Part shown: positions 38,901-43,108 of the stretch, piece by piece
Position numbering within the stretch: the stretch's first letter is position 1
Layout of the letters: the number at the start of each line of letters is the position of its first letter
NCBI GenBank assembly: GCA_038380435.1
Contig: JAWZYU010000018.1
Coordinates: 53,717,751-53,781,750 of the forward strand
Source: Ryuthela nishihirai
Taxonomy: Eukaryota > Arthropoda > Arachnida > Araneae > Heptathelidae
Direction: 5' to 3'
Length of the DNA stretch: 64,000 nt
The notes under the pieces: generated by a model
The model's database searches: none
The model's input: only the letters and a program-made list of their open reading frames with translations
Told to the model about the DNA's origin: nothing
Translations under genes and position numbers: made by a program

Positions 38901-39798
38901 TTTATTAAACACTTTGATATAATACTTATTACTAAAGTTTCAATTAGATTGCAAAGTCAATTTTTGTGACTACATTGTTATTAAAACCTCCTCAACTCAT
39001 TAAATGGTTGGACTGAAGAAATATTGTCGAAAATCGAGATACTGTATATTTGTTTGATATATTTATCTGTTATCACATTTTTCCAAAAAAAGAACCCCAA
39101 CCTATTTTAATAGTTATAGAGCTTTGATGTTAGCCTCTTATTTACATAACATAAGGTTGCTCCTTAATTTTTGGAAACTGTTTTTTTCTTGAGTCTTTAC
39201 AGAAGGTTTCTATTGTTTAGAAGTATCTGCGGAAAGTTTAAACTTTCTAACTTAAATCATAACGTTAAAACGATTTCTGCTGAATAGAACTAAAATCTGT
39301 AGAGAACCAGGTTCCAACTGTGGCCTATATTACATATTCTTTGACCGGAAAGAATTAAGCCATTCTGTTTTATCCCTAAAATGACAATAGTTAACGTCAG
39401 CAGACGAGGCGATCTAAAAGAACTAATTCAGTTCCGTTAATTTTTTTTTAGATTCACTCCAAAGTTTCAAGTTAGTTTAATTTCGTTAATTTTTTTTGCG
39501 AAAGTATTAATTTTGTTTTCTTAGAATGGTCCAAATGTCTGCTACGTATAATCACGTTGTTTACAAAGAAAGGCTAATTTAAGTAATATACTACGATACA
39601 GTCATACTATCATTTATTTCATTTAGAAAACAACCGCGAATCACAAATGTTGCAATAGGAAGCAAAATGAATGCTACTTACTTCATCAGTTCTTAATTCC
39701 CCTTCTATAATTTTGCTTTCAACGAAGATCATAGCAATATTAAACGCTAAAAAACCTCGTGTTGCCAGCATACACAGATTCGCTGGCAAAGCAGCCAT
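8748..39798 (-). CDS. TMEM145/GPR180-like seven-helix membrane protein gene, 3' end missing
   Basis: Eight minus-strand exons (39798-39682, 34392-34318, 29961-29887, 27975-27775, 26585-26504, 25226-25155, 22454-22305, then 9681-9509 or 8920-8748) splice into 315 codons. Introns 1-4 are phase 0, introns 5-7 phase 1, and the intron after exon 8 is phase 0. The order matches the GpcrRhopsn4/intimal thickness-related receptor family: signal peptide, 'FCFL' segment, 'LLLYFDE', a cysteine-rich part with 'ERWWFIA', 'HFSADEF', then hydrophobic helices at about residues 187-207, 218-243, 264-280 and 289-312, with 'AKGYTITRGRL' after helix 3. Members are poorly understood membrane proteins of the secretory pathway and cell surface; GPR180 has been linked to TGF-beta signalling in vertebrates. 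By eye it is nearer TMEM145 than GPR180. Helices 5-7 and the C-terminus are absent between 8747 and 1, so they probably lie past the left edge. Family confident, orthology less so. Confidence 0.85.
8970..9068 (+). repeat. SINE2 tail fragment
   Basis: Contains the SINE2 body and 3' signature 'ataaactgacaggctcctg', 'cagacctctgtgg' and 'gcagctgcttga'. It lies between the two exon 8 copies, in the intron upstream of 8b. Confidence 0.7.
9297..9470. repeat. Dispersed intronic repeat
   Basis: A block running from 'ggggaaatgttatacagca' through pyrimidine-rich sequence to 'ccagatcggg' and 'gttattgagtaat'. Related blocks occur at 9842-9930 (beside exon 8a) and 40595-40740 (near a SINE2 tail). It is probably a transposon fragment, and may have mediated the exon 8 duplication. 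Confidence 0.5.
9509..9681 (-). CDS. TMEM145/GPR180-like gene, exon 8a (helices 3-4, conserved copy)
   Basis: 173 bp between acceptor 'ctttgttttttcag' and donor 'gtaagaaac'. After two bases that complete the exon 7 codon it encodes 57 residues: 'KGLESIST', a run of leucines with 'ILIAKGYTITRGRL', then 'YLKIAIFMTVYAIVYVLLF'. 'AKGYTITRGRL' is the family consensus after helix 3, so this copy looks canonical. It is 12.6 kb from exon 7 and 589 bp from its duplicate 8b. Confidence 0.9.
9984..10175 (+). pseudogene. Unidentified protein-like fragment, possibly from a fibronectin III-type domain
   Basis: An open stretch between a TAA at 9984 and a TGA near 10182 reads 'TLKIYNEVPGLFNPVPVSL', then 'SIDRVNSSAQYYATFE' and 'RNDIPPRCIHLC'. 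The balanced composition and the 'NDIPPRC' stretch look like real protein rather than chance, and loosely resemble an FN3-like beta-sandwich. It has no start and no convincing splice donor, and its 3' end runs into a 63-bp direct repeat. It may be a captured exon fragment or part of a transposon; identity not established. Confidence 0.25.
10153..11225. repeat. Segment bounded by 63-bp direct repeats, with an internal tandem duplication
   Basis: The 63-bp sequence beginning 'atcggaagacacttgtta' and ending 'catcagggttgcc' occurs at 10153-10215 and again at 11163-11225, identical by eye. Between them are imperfect units with 'gtcacacagac' at 10285-10440, a GC-richer part (10450-10830) and a roughly 96-bp tandem duplication (10932-11027 and 11064-11160). 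The layout resembles a small terminal-repeat element, but no RT, primer-binding site or clear target duplication is visible. The 128-codon frame at 10450-10836 has no recognisable domain. Confidence 0.5.
11600..11760 (+). repeat. Short R1-like LINE fragment
   Basis: About 85 bp from 11653 match, with few changes, the RT segment of the LINE at 14577-14662 (both contain 'aaccctgcccgaagatgtct'). The motif-C Asp codons are altered. A scrap of the family nested in the Tc1 element below. Confidence 0.6.
11847..12040 (-). repeat. SINE2 copy, full length
   Basis: On the minus strand: tRNA-like head 'gtcgagtggttagcgcgctt' (A box) with B box 'gggttcgaaccccgg', body, then 'gacaggttcctgtcagacc' and 'gcagctgcttgaggggg' at the 3' end. 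The head has the form of a Ser/Leu-type tRNA. At about 190 bp it is the best copy of this family here. Confidence 0.8.
11931..12475. repeat. Tandem duplication of the SINE2 head plus flank (2 x about 255 bp)
   Basis: Unit 1 (about 11935-12189) and unit 2 (about 12222-12475) are almost identical and contain the SINE2 head followed by the same AT-rich flank to 'ccaccatgaaaagag'. They are separated by a short tract with repeated 'cctcagcagaaaa', which also begins each unit, suggesting slippage or microhomology-mediated duplication. Confidence 0.85.
12476..12945. other. AT-rich intronic sequence, nothing recognised
   Basis: Part of intron 7 of the TMEM145-like gene. No repeats or open frames of note. 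Confidence 0.4.
12946..13011. repeat. Perfect 26-bp inverted repeat
   Basis: Arms 12946-12971 and 12986-13011 are exact reverse complements, with a 14-base loop. The arm contains 'gctgggtacatcagattt'. It would form a strong hairpin; it may be the remnant of a fold-back element. Confidence 0.9.
14326..15848 (+). mobile_element. R1/jockey-type LINE fragment nested in Tc1 element
   Basis: Begins inside the RT domain with 'DVTGAFDNVWW' (motif A), then 'LGLPQVSCSSPFLWNLLAD'-like motif B and 'YADNMLLV' (motif C) near 14612-14635. An RNase H follows ('YTGGSKSEDGVG' near 14870; 'GHEWNERADQLA' near 15135), then a C-terminal 'GHGNFPGYLERF', 'YCGCG' and 'HYILQCP' zinc-knuckle-like segment near 15380-15495. 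Several frameshifts. It interrupts the Tc1 sequence between the counterpart of 'aaatgctct' and 'gacccagtcgtctggcc', so it inserted after the Tc1. Confidence 0.8.
15911..16300 (+). repeat. SINE1, full length with 12-bp target duplication
   Basis: 390 bp. The head has an A box ('tggctcagtcggtagcgcgc') and B box ('ggttcgagtcccagc') of a tRNA, then the family body, ending 'ggtaaaacaacccaaccca'. The 12-bp 'tccgttgccttt' flanks it exactly (15899-15910 and 16301-16312). The insertion interrupts the Tc1 element, whose uninterrupted counterpart is seen near 59040. A good reference copy for the family. Confidence 0.92.
16575..16790 (+). repeat. Older repeat split by a SINE2 insertion
   Basis: The sequence 'aaataaacctaacc' ... 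'ggggagattggc' found intact at 7399-7447 is interrupted here at about 16611-16755 by SINE2 (head 'ggccgagtggttagtgagct', tail 'gcagctgcttgagggg'). Nearly matching 'aagggaggaa' and 'aagagaggaa' flank the SINE and look like its target duplication. Part of the SINE2 B-box region is deleted. Confidence 0.7.
17150..20725 (+). mobile_element. RTE-like LINE, nearly full length, recently inactivated
   Basis: About 3.6 kb including a 5' leader and a (gat)n-type 3' tail at 20709-20725. 17682-18467 encodes an AP endonuclease-like domain ('SIGSWNVRTLH', 'LGLQETRW', 'CCYAPTEDADEDEK', 'LVLGDFNAKVG', 'NVIDYILI'), and 'SDHYLV' follows after a stop near 18520. 18722-19513 holds the linker and first RT motifs ('SPGVDEITTEML', 'AIVIPIFKKGDRS', 'NYRGISLL'). 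19544-20692 holds the rest ('VDFKKAFDSVDR', 'SGVRQGCILSPFLF', 'LDYADDLALL', 'YGSETWTL', 'RLRWFGHVTRM'). Stops at 18465, about 18515, 18714 and 19511 plus a frameshift near 18580 break one long polyprotein. Few lesions imply a young insertion. Lies in intron 7 of the TMEM145-like gene, opposite in strand. Confidence 0.88.
20726..22304. other. Intron 7, AT-rich, one hairpin, no gene
   Basis: Mostly A/T-rich intron next to exon 7. Contains a stem-loop at 21787-21824 and a T/G homopolymer tract near 21959-21978. Nothing coding seen. Confidence 0.45.
21787..21824. repeat. GC-rich stem-loop in AT-rich intron
   Basis: 'cgcccgtggt' (21787-21796) pairs with 'accacgggcg' (21815-21824); an inner 'gtaaa'/'tttac' pair extends the stem. 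It stands out because the surroundings are AT-rich. Role unknown; could be the tip of a MITE. Confidence 0.7.
22305..22454 (-). CDS. TMEM145/GPR180-like gene, exon 7 (helix 2)
   Basis: 150 bp between acceptor 'ctaaattttcag' and donor 'gtttgtgtgg' (GTTTGT, weaker than the others). It encodes the basic loop 'KLRAKHHLHKTY', helix 2 ('VLYLASVFFESAGLGFLC') and 'ALYAENGKELPVIKLI', matching the family's second helix and following loop. It ends with one base of a codon completed by either copy of exon 8 (Gly with 8a, Glu with 8b). Confidence 0.92.
23225..23790 (+). pseudogene. Decayed copy of the RTE LINE's 3' part
   Basis: Broken pieces parallel the RT/C-terminal region of the LINE at 17150-20725: 'TKVMQISRAGCGSVILNGCT' near 23337, 'REINRKIG' near 23457, 'NRIMNSVSKGLRK' near 23640 and 'RMRWTDIVE' near 23695. 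Much more diverged than the other copy, so an older insertion. Lies in intron 6 region. Confidence 0.7.
23932..24391. repeat. Inverted-repeat (MITE-like) element, about 460 bp
   Basis: The left arm (about 23932-24020) and right arm (about 24302-24391) are reverse complements with roughly 80-85% identity by eye; both contain 'attaacaaatgagatg'. The outer ends read 'acactaa' and 'ttagtgt'. Interior is non-coding with a (ta) run at 24288-24301. No clear target duplication, so the class is uncertain. Confidence 0.7.
24646..24760. repeat. Tetranucleotide microsatellite (GTAC/GTAT)n
   Basis: A run of (gtac) followed by (gtat) repeats with a few interruptions. It generates spurious 'MYVCMYVCMYV' reading frames on both strands, which are not genes. 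Confidence 0.95.
25155..25226 (-). CDS. TMEM145/GPR180-like gene, exon 6 (helix 1)
   Basis: 72 bp between acceptor 'aatcactttcag' and donor 'gtaagtgttc', phase 1 on both sides. It reads 'ILQVDIAALVVYVILL' then 'FPSLYAA', a membrane helix starting with the family's 'IL..D' just after HFSADEF. The joined reading with exon 7 gives 'YAAHKLRAKHHLHKTY', a basic loop as in relatives. Confidence 0.92.
25227..26503. other. Intron 5, AT-rich
   Basis: No gene or recognised repeat. Contains homopolymer tracts (G run near 25387, T run near 25410, A run near 25780). Confidence 0.45.
26504..26585 (-). CDS. TMEM145/GPR180-like gene, exon 5
   Basis: 82 bp (27 codons plus one base) between acceptor 'ctttcttttccag' and donor 'gtaagttcc'. 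It encodes 'YRITMTNDRDNFWFK' followed by 'HFSADEF', the most diagnostic motif of the GPR180/TMEM145 family, immediately before the first membrane helix. The single trailing T joins AC of exon 6 to make a Tyr codon (phase 1). Confidence 0.93.
26690..27470. repeat. Composite satellite-like repeat (copy in intron 4)
   Basis: Degenerate units about 135-150 bp long with recurring 'tcaaatgaaagctt', 'ggagtgtcataggct', 'catgctt...ctccccctaaaa' and 'ctatatcttcagaacg', followed by a unique-looking end block with 'gaattcgtattcacttcaaa' and 'ggaagataggg' (27410-27440). The whole block recurs twice at 60990-63025 in the same orientation. Confidence 0.8.
27775..27975 (-). CDS. TMEM145/GPR180-like gene, exon 4
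   Basis: 67 codons (residues 90-156), the largest exon, between acceptor 'ttccccaacag' and donor 'gtagac'. It carries four cysteines (91, 117, 131, 152) likely to pair in the lumenal domain, a potential N-glycosylation site 'NET' near residue 109, and the hallmark 'ERWWFIAVSNC'. An ATG 6 bp inside the exon is not the start; the frame begins with the split-free codon ACA. Confidence 0.9.
28408..28960. repeat. Degenerate SINE1 fragments
   Basis: A plus-strand, strongly decayed SINE1 (about 28408-28670: 'acgccacgctcgtaatc', 'cactggatggccttgat'), and a minus-strand tail fragment at about 28891-28955 ('aaggttgggtt', 'gggctaaatggccagg'). Both are in intron 3. Confidence 0.6.
29150..29640. other. 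GC-richer island in intron 3, probably a transposon piece
   Basis: Clearly richer in G/C than its surroundings (for example 29450-29550) and just upstream of exon 3's 3' side. Short open frames on both strands have no recognisable domain. It could be a solo LTR or LINE 5' region; I could not define termini or a target duplication. Confidence 0.3.
29887..29961 (-). CDS. TMEM145/GPR180-like gene, exon 3
   Basis: 25 codons between acceptor 'ctttttaaag' and donor 'gtaagttgc', both phase 0. The peptide contains 'QNLLLYFDEKNQW' and 'AAVYKQKK', which align with the family's conserved 'LLLYFD...QW..VYK' block. Joining to exon 4 gives 'KQKKTCVEKEAVL', as expected for the family (a Cys then an acidic/Lys pair). 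Confidence 0.9.
30245..30838 (+). repeat. SINE1 copy with a 270-bp internal insertion
   Basis: SINE1 body from about 30245 to 30500 ('aagatttatctccgcaaag', 'ggatgccttgacgggag', 'ccaaccttctctgagcc') resumes at about 30775 ('gacctggccatgcagccc', 'aacaacccaatccaac'). The intervening 30500-30770 is unrelated AT-rich sequence. The head is missing or unrecognisable. Confidence 0.65.
30839..32449. other. Intron 2 sequence, nothing recognised
   Basis: AT-rich. The open frames at 31310-31570 and 31627-31815 (+) show no motifs. A splice-like 'gatgtaagttg' near 31270 on the minus strand was examined but its upstream frame does not fit the gene. Confidence 0.4.
32450..32920. repeat. SINE1 (+) with SINE2 (-) inserted in its tail
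   Basis: SINE1 lacking its head runs from about 32450 to 32735. At about 32748-32910 a SINE2 lies in the opposite orientation ('tcaagcagctgcttgc', 'ctgacaggaacctgtcag', 'ggggctcgaaccc'), truncated in its tRNA head. Right after it 'aacccaactc' looks like the end of the SINE1 tail. Confidence 0.7.
32938..33312 (+). repeat. SINE1 copy with a deletion in the tRNA-like head
   Basis: Starts 'ggcgggggtgacccagt', lacks about 20 bp between the A-box and B-box regions compared with the copy at 15911, then follows the body to 'ggtaaaacaacccaaccc'. Confidence 0.8.
33330..33600 (-). pseudogene. Jockey-like LINE, C-terminal fragment
   Basis: The minus frame reads 'LIPAVDAPWYIMNKNLHFEH' then 'NRIARFLQNYRKQS', matching the end of jockey-type RT proteins ('aPWY..N..i..D' pattern). 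It abuts SINE1 and has no RT core. Short and old. Confidence 0.45.
33601..34317. other. Intron 2 sequence next to exon 2, nothing recognised
   Basis: No repeat or gene recognised. Confidence 0.4.
34318..34392 (-). CDS. TMEM145/GPR180-like gene, exon 2
   Basis: 25 codons between an acceptor 'ttttatttcag' and a donor 'gtaggatgc'. The peptide starts 'NWIFLTKFCFLSKYGRI' and ends 'VHYPK', the characteristic N-terminal lumenal segment of the TMEM145 family (W, FL, FCF, YGR and YP positions). It was found by looking for that segment between exons 1 and 3; the phase-0 junctions on both sides agree with the neighbours. Confidence 0.88.
34790..35230 (+). pseudogene. Mariner-like transposase, C-terminal relic
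   Basis: Plus-strand pieces: 'FHDYASAHKT' near 34898 (catalytic D of the 'HDNA.aH' motif, N changed to Y), 'EKIEQLPHPVKSPNLASCQF' and 'WLFPKIKKELAGKTFSRVQD' near 34955-35065, 'YSELQSIP', then 'FHNWRRHLPLCIDVGGDYFE' near 35125-35190 after a frameshift. This is the C-terminal half of a mariner (DD34D-type) transposase; the last catalytic Asp position reads N ('SPNLA' for 'SPDLA'). Inside intron 1. Confidence 0.75.
35231..36522. other. Intron 1 sequence, one short tandem duplication
   Basis: A 37-bp near-identical pair ('gtgttgcattttaacttt') lies at about 35972-36040. No gene recognised. Confidence 0.45.
36523..36899 (+). repeat. SINE1 copy, full length
   Basis: Head 'ggctggatcagtcggtag' and 'ggttcgagtcccacc', body as in the other copies, ending 'ggtaaaacaacccaacc'. 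It carries a short deletion near 36720. Confidence 0.85.
36900..37811. other. Intron 1 sequence, nothing recognised
   Basis: AT-rich. No open frame with motifs. Confidence 0.4.
37812..38590 (-). repeat. SINE1 inserted into another SINE1
   Basis: An outer minus-strand SINE1 (tail at 37812, body to about 38115, head resuming at about 38482-38590 with 'ctcaaacctaggaactac') is interrupted by a second, younger minus-strand SINE1 (38116-38481, from 'ggttgggctgttttacctc' to 'accgactgagccccctccc'). Two full tRNA-like heads are therefore seen within 200 bp. Confidence 0.75.
38625..39175. repeat. Long inverted-repeat element, about 550 bp
   Basis: The left arm (about 38625-38800) and right arm (about 38980-39175) are reverse complements at about 75% identity by eye; both contain versions of 'atgttatgt', 'aagctctat', 'aatgtgatagctgat' and 'ctcgattttcaac'. 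Fragments resembling an arm also occur near 11400, 13150 and 17010. Probably an old MITE family. Confidence 0.6.
39682..39798 (-). CDS. TMEM145/GPR180-like gene, exon 1 (coding part)
   Basis: 39 codons from an ATG at 39798 to a GTAAGT donor at 39681-39676. The peptide has a short N-terminus, a hydrophobic run ('GFLAFNIAMIFVES') that fits a signal peptide, and then 'KIIEGELRTDE', which matches the start of the mature family domain. The frame stays open upstream and contains earlier ATGs (for example near 39900). I chose this ATG because it has a G at -3 and +4 and leaves a normal-length signal peptide; a start further upstream would bury it. Intron 1 (5.3 kb) is phase 0. Confidence 0.78.
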
Positions 39799-39905
39799 CA
39801 CGTTACTTGCTGTTGCTTGACTGTAATCGAAAGAAGTAAGCAATTGCGCTTTATCGTGGTTGGTTTCTGTTCCGGTTGCTAAGTAACACAAACGTTGCAT
39901 TGTAG

Positions 39906-41430
39906 TAATGATTATCAATAATAGGACTACAGCTCACTTTTCCGTTTACTCTTTCAGATGACACAGTTTCTCTGAAGACTTAATCTCTCTTAATGACAAT
40001 ATAACAGAGTACCATTGTAAAAACAAAGTAAAGCACGCAAATAAAACTATATAACAACTTCACTATAGAGTCGTATCATATTTGTAGTAGTAATAAAGAG
40101 GGGAATTTGCTGATAATTTGAAAACATAATTGAAACCATTGGTTTAATCAAGCCCATTCCAAAGTTAATTCAAGTTCCATTTATTGCAATATATTTAGAT
40201 TTGAGTTTGATATTCTTGGAATTTACTATAAAGTACAGTGGGTGACGTGTAACGGATTGTTATGTTGTCTAGTGTTGTTTCCCTGTCGAGACAGAAGTTG
40301 CATCTTCGGTAATGATCAAATAAAAAGTTTGAAGGAGTCGTGAAGGTTTGCAATACCTTAATACAAGGACAGGAAATGGAGTTAATTTCGTCCATGAGAA
40401 ATCCCTCCCACTTTGTGATGCTATTAAACTATTAAATATGAATATATTTTGCAGTTTTAAAGAATTTTTTACCACTACAAAAACAGAGGGTAAAATGTTA
40501 TAAACATAAAAAAATATAATCTCCCCTCAAGCAGTTGTTTGCCACAGAGGTCTGACAGGAGCTTGTCAGTTTATATGCCATAGAAGAAAGTCTGTGAAGA
40601 ATATACTGCAATGGAGATGCGATCTCTTTCCCCCTCCTTTCTTTTTTTATCCAGCTCGATTGAGTCACTTGCCCTTCCCTCCCTTTTATTTTTTTTTCTA
40701 GATCGGGACTTGTTATTAATTATTGGAGTAAAAAAAAAATTTCGGTTATTTTGGAACACCGCTCTTAACGTTATTAATGTGTTACATAACACATTAAAAA
40801 TGTGAAAATTTTCTTATTTGTATTTCTTTTCAAGAATATAAGAGCATTATTAAAACTTTATTGCAGCGAAACGTTACAGCAGAATTTTTCAATGCACTTT
40901 AATAAAACAAAAAATTATCTTTGTTTCTTGCGTTTTTCGGTGGTTACTTAAGATCTACAGCCTGCGGATAAATTTCACTACAGTAGCTATTAGACTTGCA
41001 TAAAAAGAAATATTTGATGATTTAACGCTGAAATTAATTTAAAGAGGCATTTGTTTTACCAATAGACAAATTAAATACATTTCGAAGATGCACCTTGGGG
41101 TTATCCTGGTCGTAGATATCGGGAGAATTCGAAGTTTGATATCTGACGCTGTCCTTCTGGAACATAAAGAGGTTACGTAGAGTTCAAACCTTGATCTATA
41201 TACCTGTGTGCTAGAAACGGGAAAATTGGTGCCTAGATGTGTTTCGTGTTAAGAGTAATGATTAGCAGTAATCAGGACTCTCCTTTTCGTTTACCATTTC
41301 AGATAATACAGTTACTCTGAAGAAAATTAATCTCCCGCAATGAAAATATGCTCCTCTCTCCTTGTGAATTATGTTAAATTATTACACACAATATATATGC
41401 AGTTTTAAAACTCTTTTTCTGTAGTCTGAT
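39906..41430. repeat. Duplicated segment just upstream of exon 1
   Basis: A block at 39906-40015 plus 40390-40490 ('gtaatgatta', 'cttttccgtttac', 'ttctctgaaga', 'tgcagttttaaa') matches 41256-41430 in the same order. The first copy is split by about 375 bp of other sequence. As this is the putative promoter or 5'-UTR side of the TMEM145-like gene, any core promoter elements would be present twice. Confidence 0.5.
40518..40600 (-). repeat. SINE2 tail fragment
   Basis: Minus-strand SINE2 3' part ('tcaagcagttgtttgcc', 'tctgacaggagcttgtcag'). It is followed by a copy of the dispersed repeat seen at 9297-9470. Confidence 0.75.
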
Positions 41431-41779
41431 TATTTCTAAATCATTACTCTTAAAACGAAACATTCCTAGGAACCAATTTTCATTTACAGAACAAGATTTG
41501 ATCTCTACGTGATCTCTATATGGACTTGAATGACACGTCGGATATTAAGTTTCGGTCATAGAAACTTTACGAAATTTCTGATCCAGCGGATTCTATGAGG
41601 TCAAAGGTTAGATTTCGATCTAACTCTTCAGTATAACTAAAAATTGATGCCTAGTTGCATTCCGGTCGTAGAGCTTATAAATGTTACGAAAGTTTGGAAT
41701 GGAAGCATCCTTAACGGTCAGACAAGGTCAAATTTCCGCCAAATGATATCCATAGTCCTAAAATAAAATAAAAAAGTGT

Positions 41780-41885
41780 AAGTACCACCTCAAGCAGCTG
41801 CTTGCCTCAGAGGTCTGACAGGAGCCCGTCAGCTTAATACGCCATAGTAAAAGGATCTCTGAGGATGGCGAGTTCTCAGCAGCCA
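41780..41885 (-). repeat. SINE2 tail fragment
   Basis: Minus-strand SINE2 3' part ('cctcaagcagctgcttgcc', 'ctgacaggagcccgtcag'), ending at 'ctcagcagccatagtcctag'. The phrase 'ccatagtccta' occurs on both sides (near 41750 and 41883), probably the target duplication. Confidence 0.78.
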
Positions 41886-43008
41886 TAGTCCTAGGAAAGC
41901 GAAAATTCTATCTAGGTGTATTTTGGGTCATTCATCTCAGAAACTGATGCAAAAACTAGGCAAGCGCAATAGATGCATAGGCGCAGCTCAACTGGTGGCA
42001 GAAAATCAATAAAAATTTTAAACAATATTTAACTAAATAATTTAAGCATATTTAAATAATGTTTTCATAGCAAAAAAAATACTCTGAACACTGGCGATTA
42101 GAAAGGAAGCAAATATTCATAATGAACTGTTTTTTAAAAACTTTTCTAACAAAATAAAGAGCGATTCTCACTATAAGGATGCTCTGATGTCATGAGAGCG
42201 AGATGATTTTCATTTGCTCATAAATATGAAAACAAACATATACTAAAAGTAAATAAAAAATATTTGGGAGTTTTTTTTTGCATTTGCAATATTCATAAAA
42301 TGGTTTAATTGATATCAGATTACTTGCCGTAAATATATTTTCGTGAAAATGCCGGGCGCAAAAAGAATATCTTGCACAGGGCACAAGAATGGCTAATTAC
42401 GATCCTGACAGGAAACTCCGGATCCAAAGGTTCACCTAATTGAAAAAGTAAATATCAATCTAAGTGTGTTACAAACCTGAAAATTTGTGCTTAGAGGACA
42501 TCTACATAAAGTATTCAAGTGATACAACGTGCCACAGAAACAAAACTTTCTACTCCGTGCAGGGAAGTACCCATTTAGTACAGATCGAAATCCCTTTCGT
42601 TCTGTGCTAAATTTCAAACTTCTCTACCTGATTTGAAATCAAAAGAATTGTCTTTGTATAATTTTATTTGGCCCATATTTTTTATATCCGACACCAAAAA
42701 TGGGTTAAAAACAACTATAAAATCTCCTTCCGTATAGAATATCATTTTAACCTTTGCCGTTTCATGGAACATTTTAGTAATTGGGTAACCCAACTAATGT
42801 CTTATTCACAGAACTTTTACATTCTTTTCTTATTCATTTCTCAGTCTTATTCTTCAGCCTCCGCCCCCCTGAAGCTAAACTCTCGGATTATAAATATATA
42901 TAAATATTACTTATTACACATAAACATTTCTACATTAACGAAAAATAAGACTAATTTTGCGATTGCTCATTTTATTACTGGATATTGAAAAATTGATTTC
43001 CTTAAACA
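41886..43008. other. AT-rich intergenic sequence, nothing recognised
   Basis: Upstream of the TMEM145-like gene. A 106-codon frame at 42668-42988 (+) has no recognisable domain and an AT-biased composition. Confidence 0.4.
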
Positions 43009-43108
43009 TACACCGAAGAGCCAAAACATTATGACCACCTTCCTAATATCATGTTGGTTCTCCACATGCCGCCAAAACAGCTCTTACTTAGCGATGCATG
43101 GACGCTAC

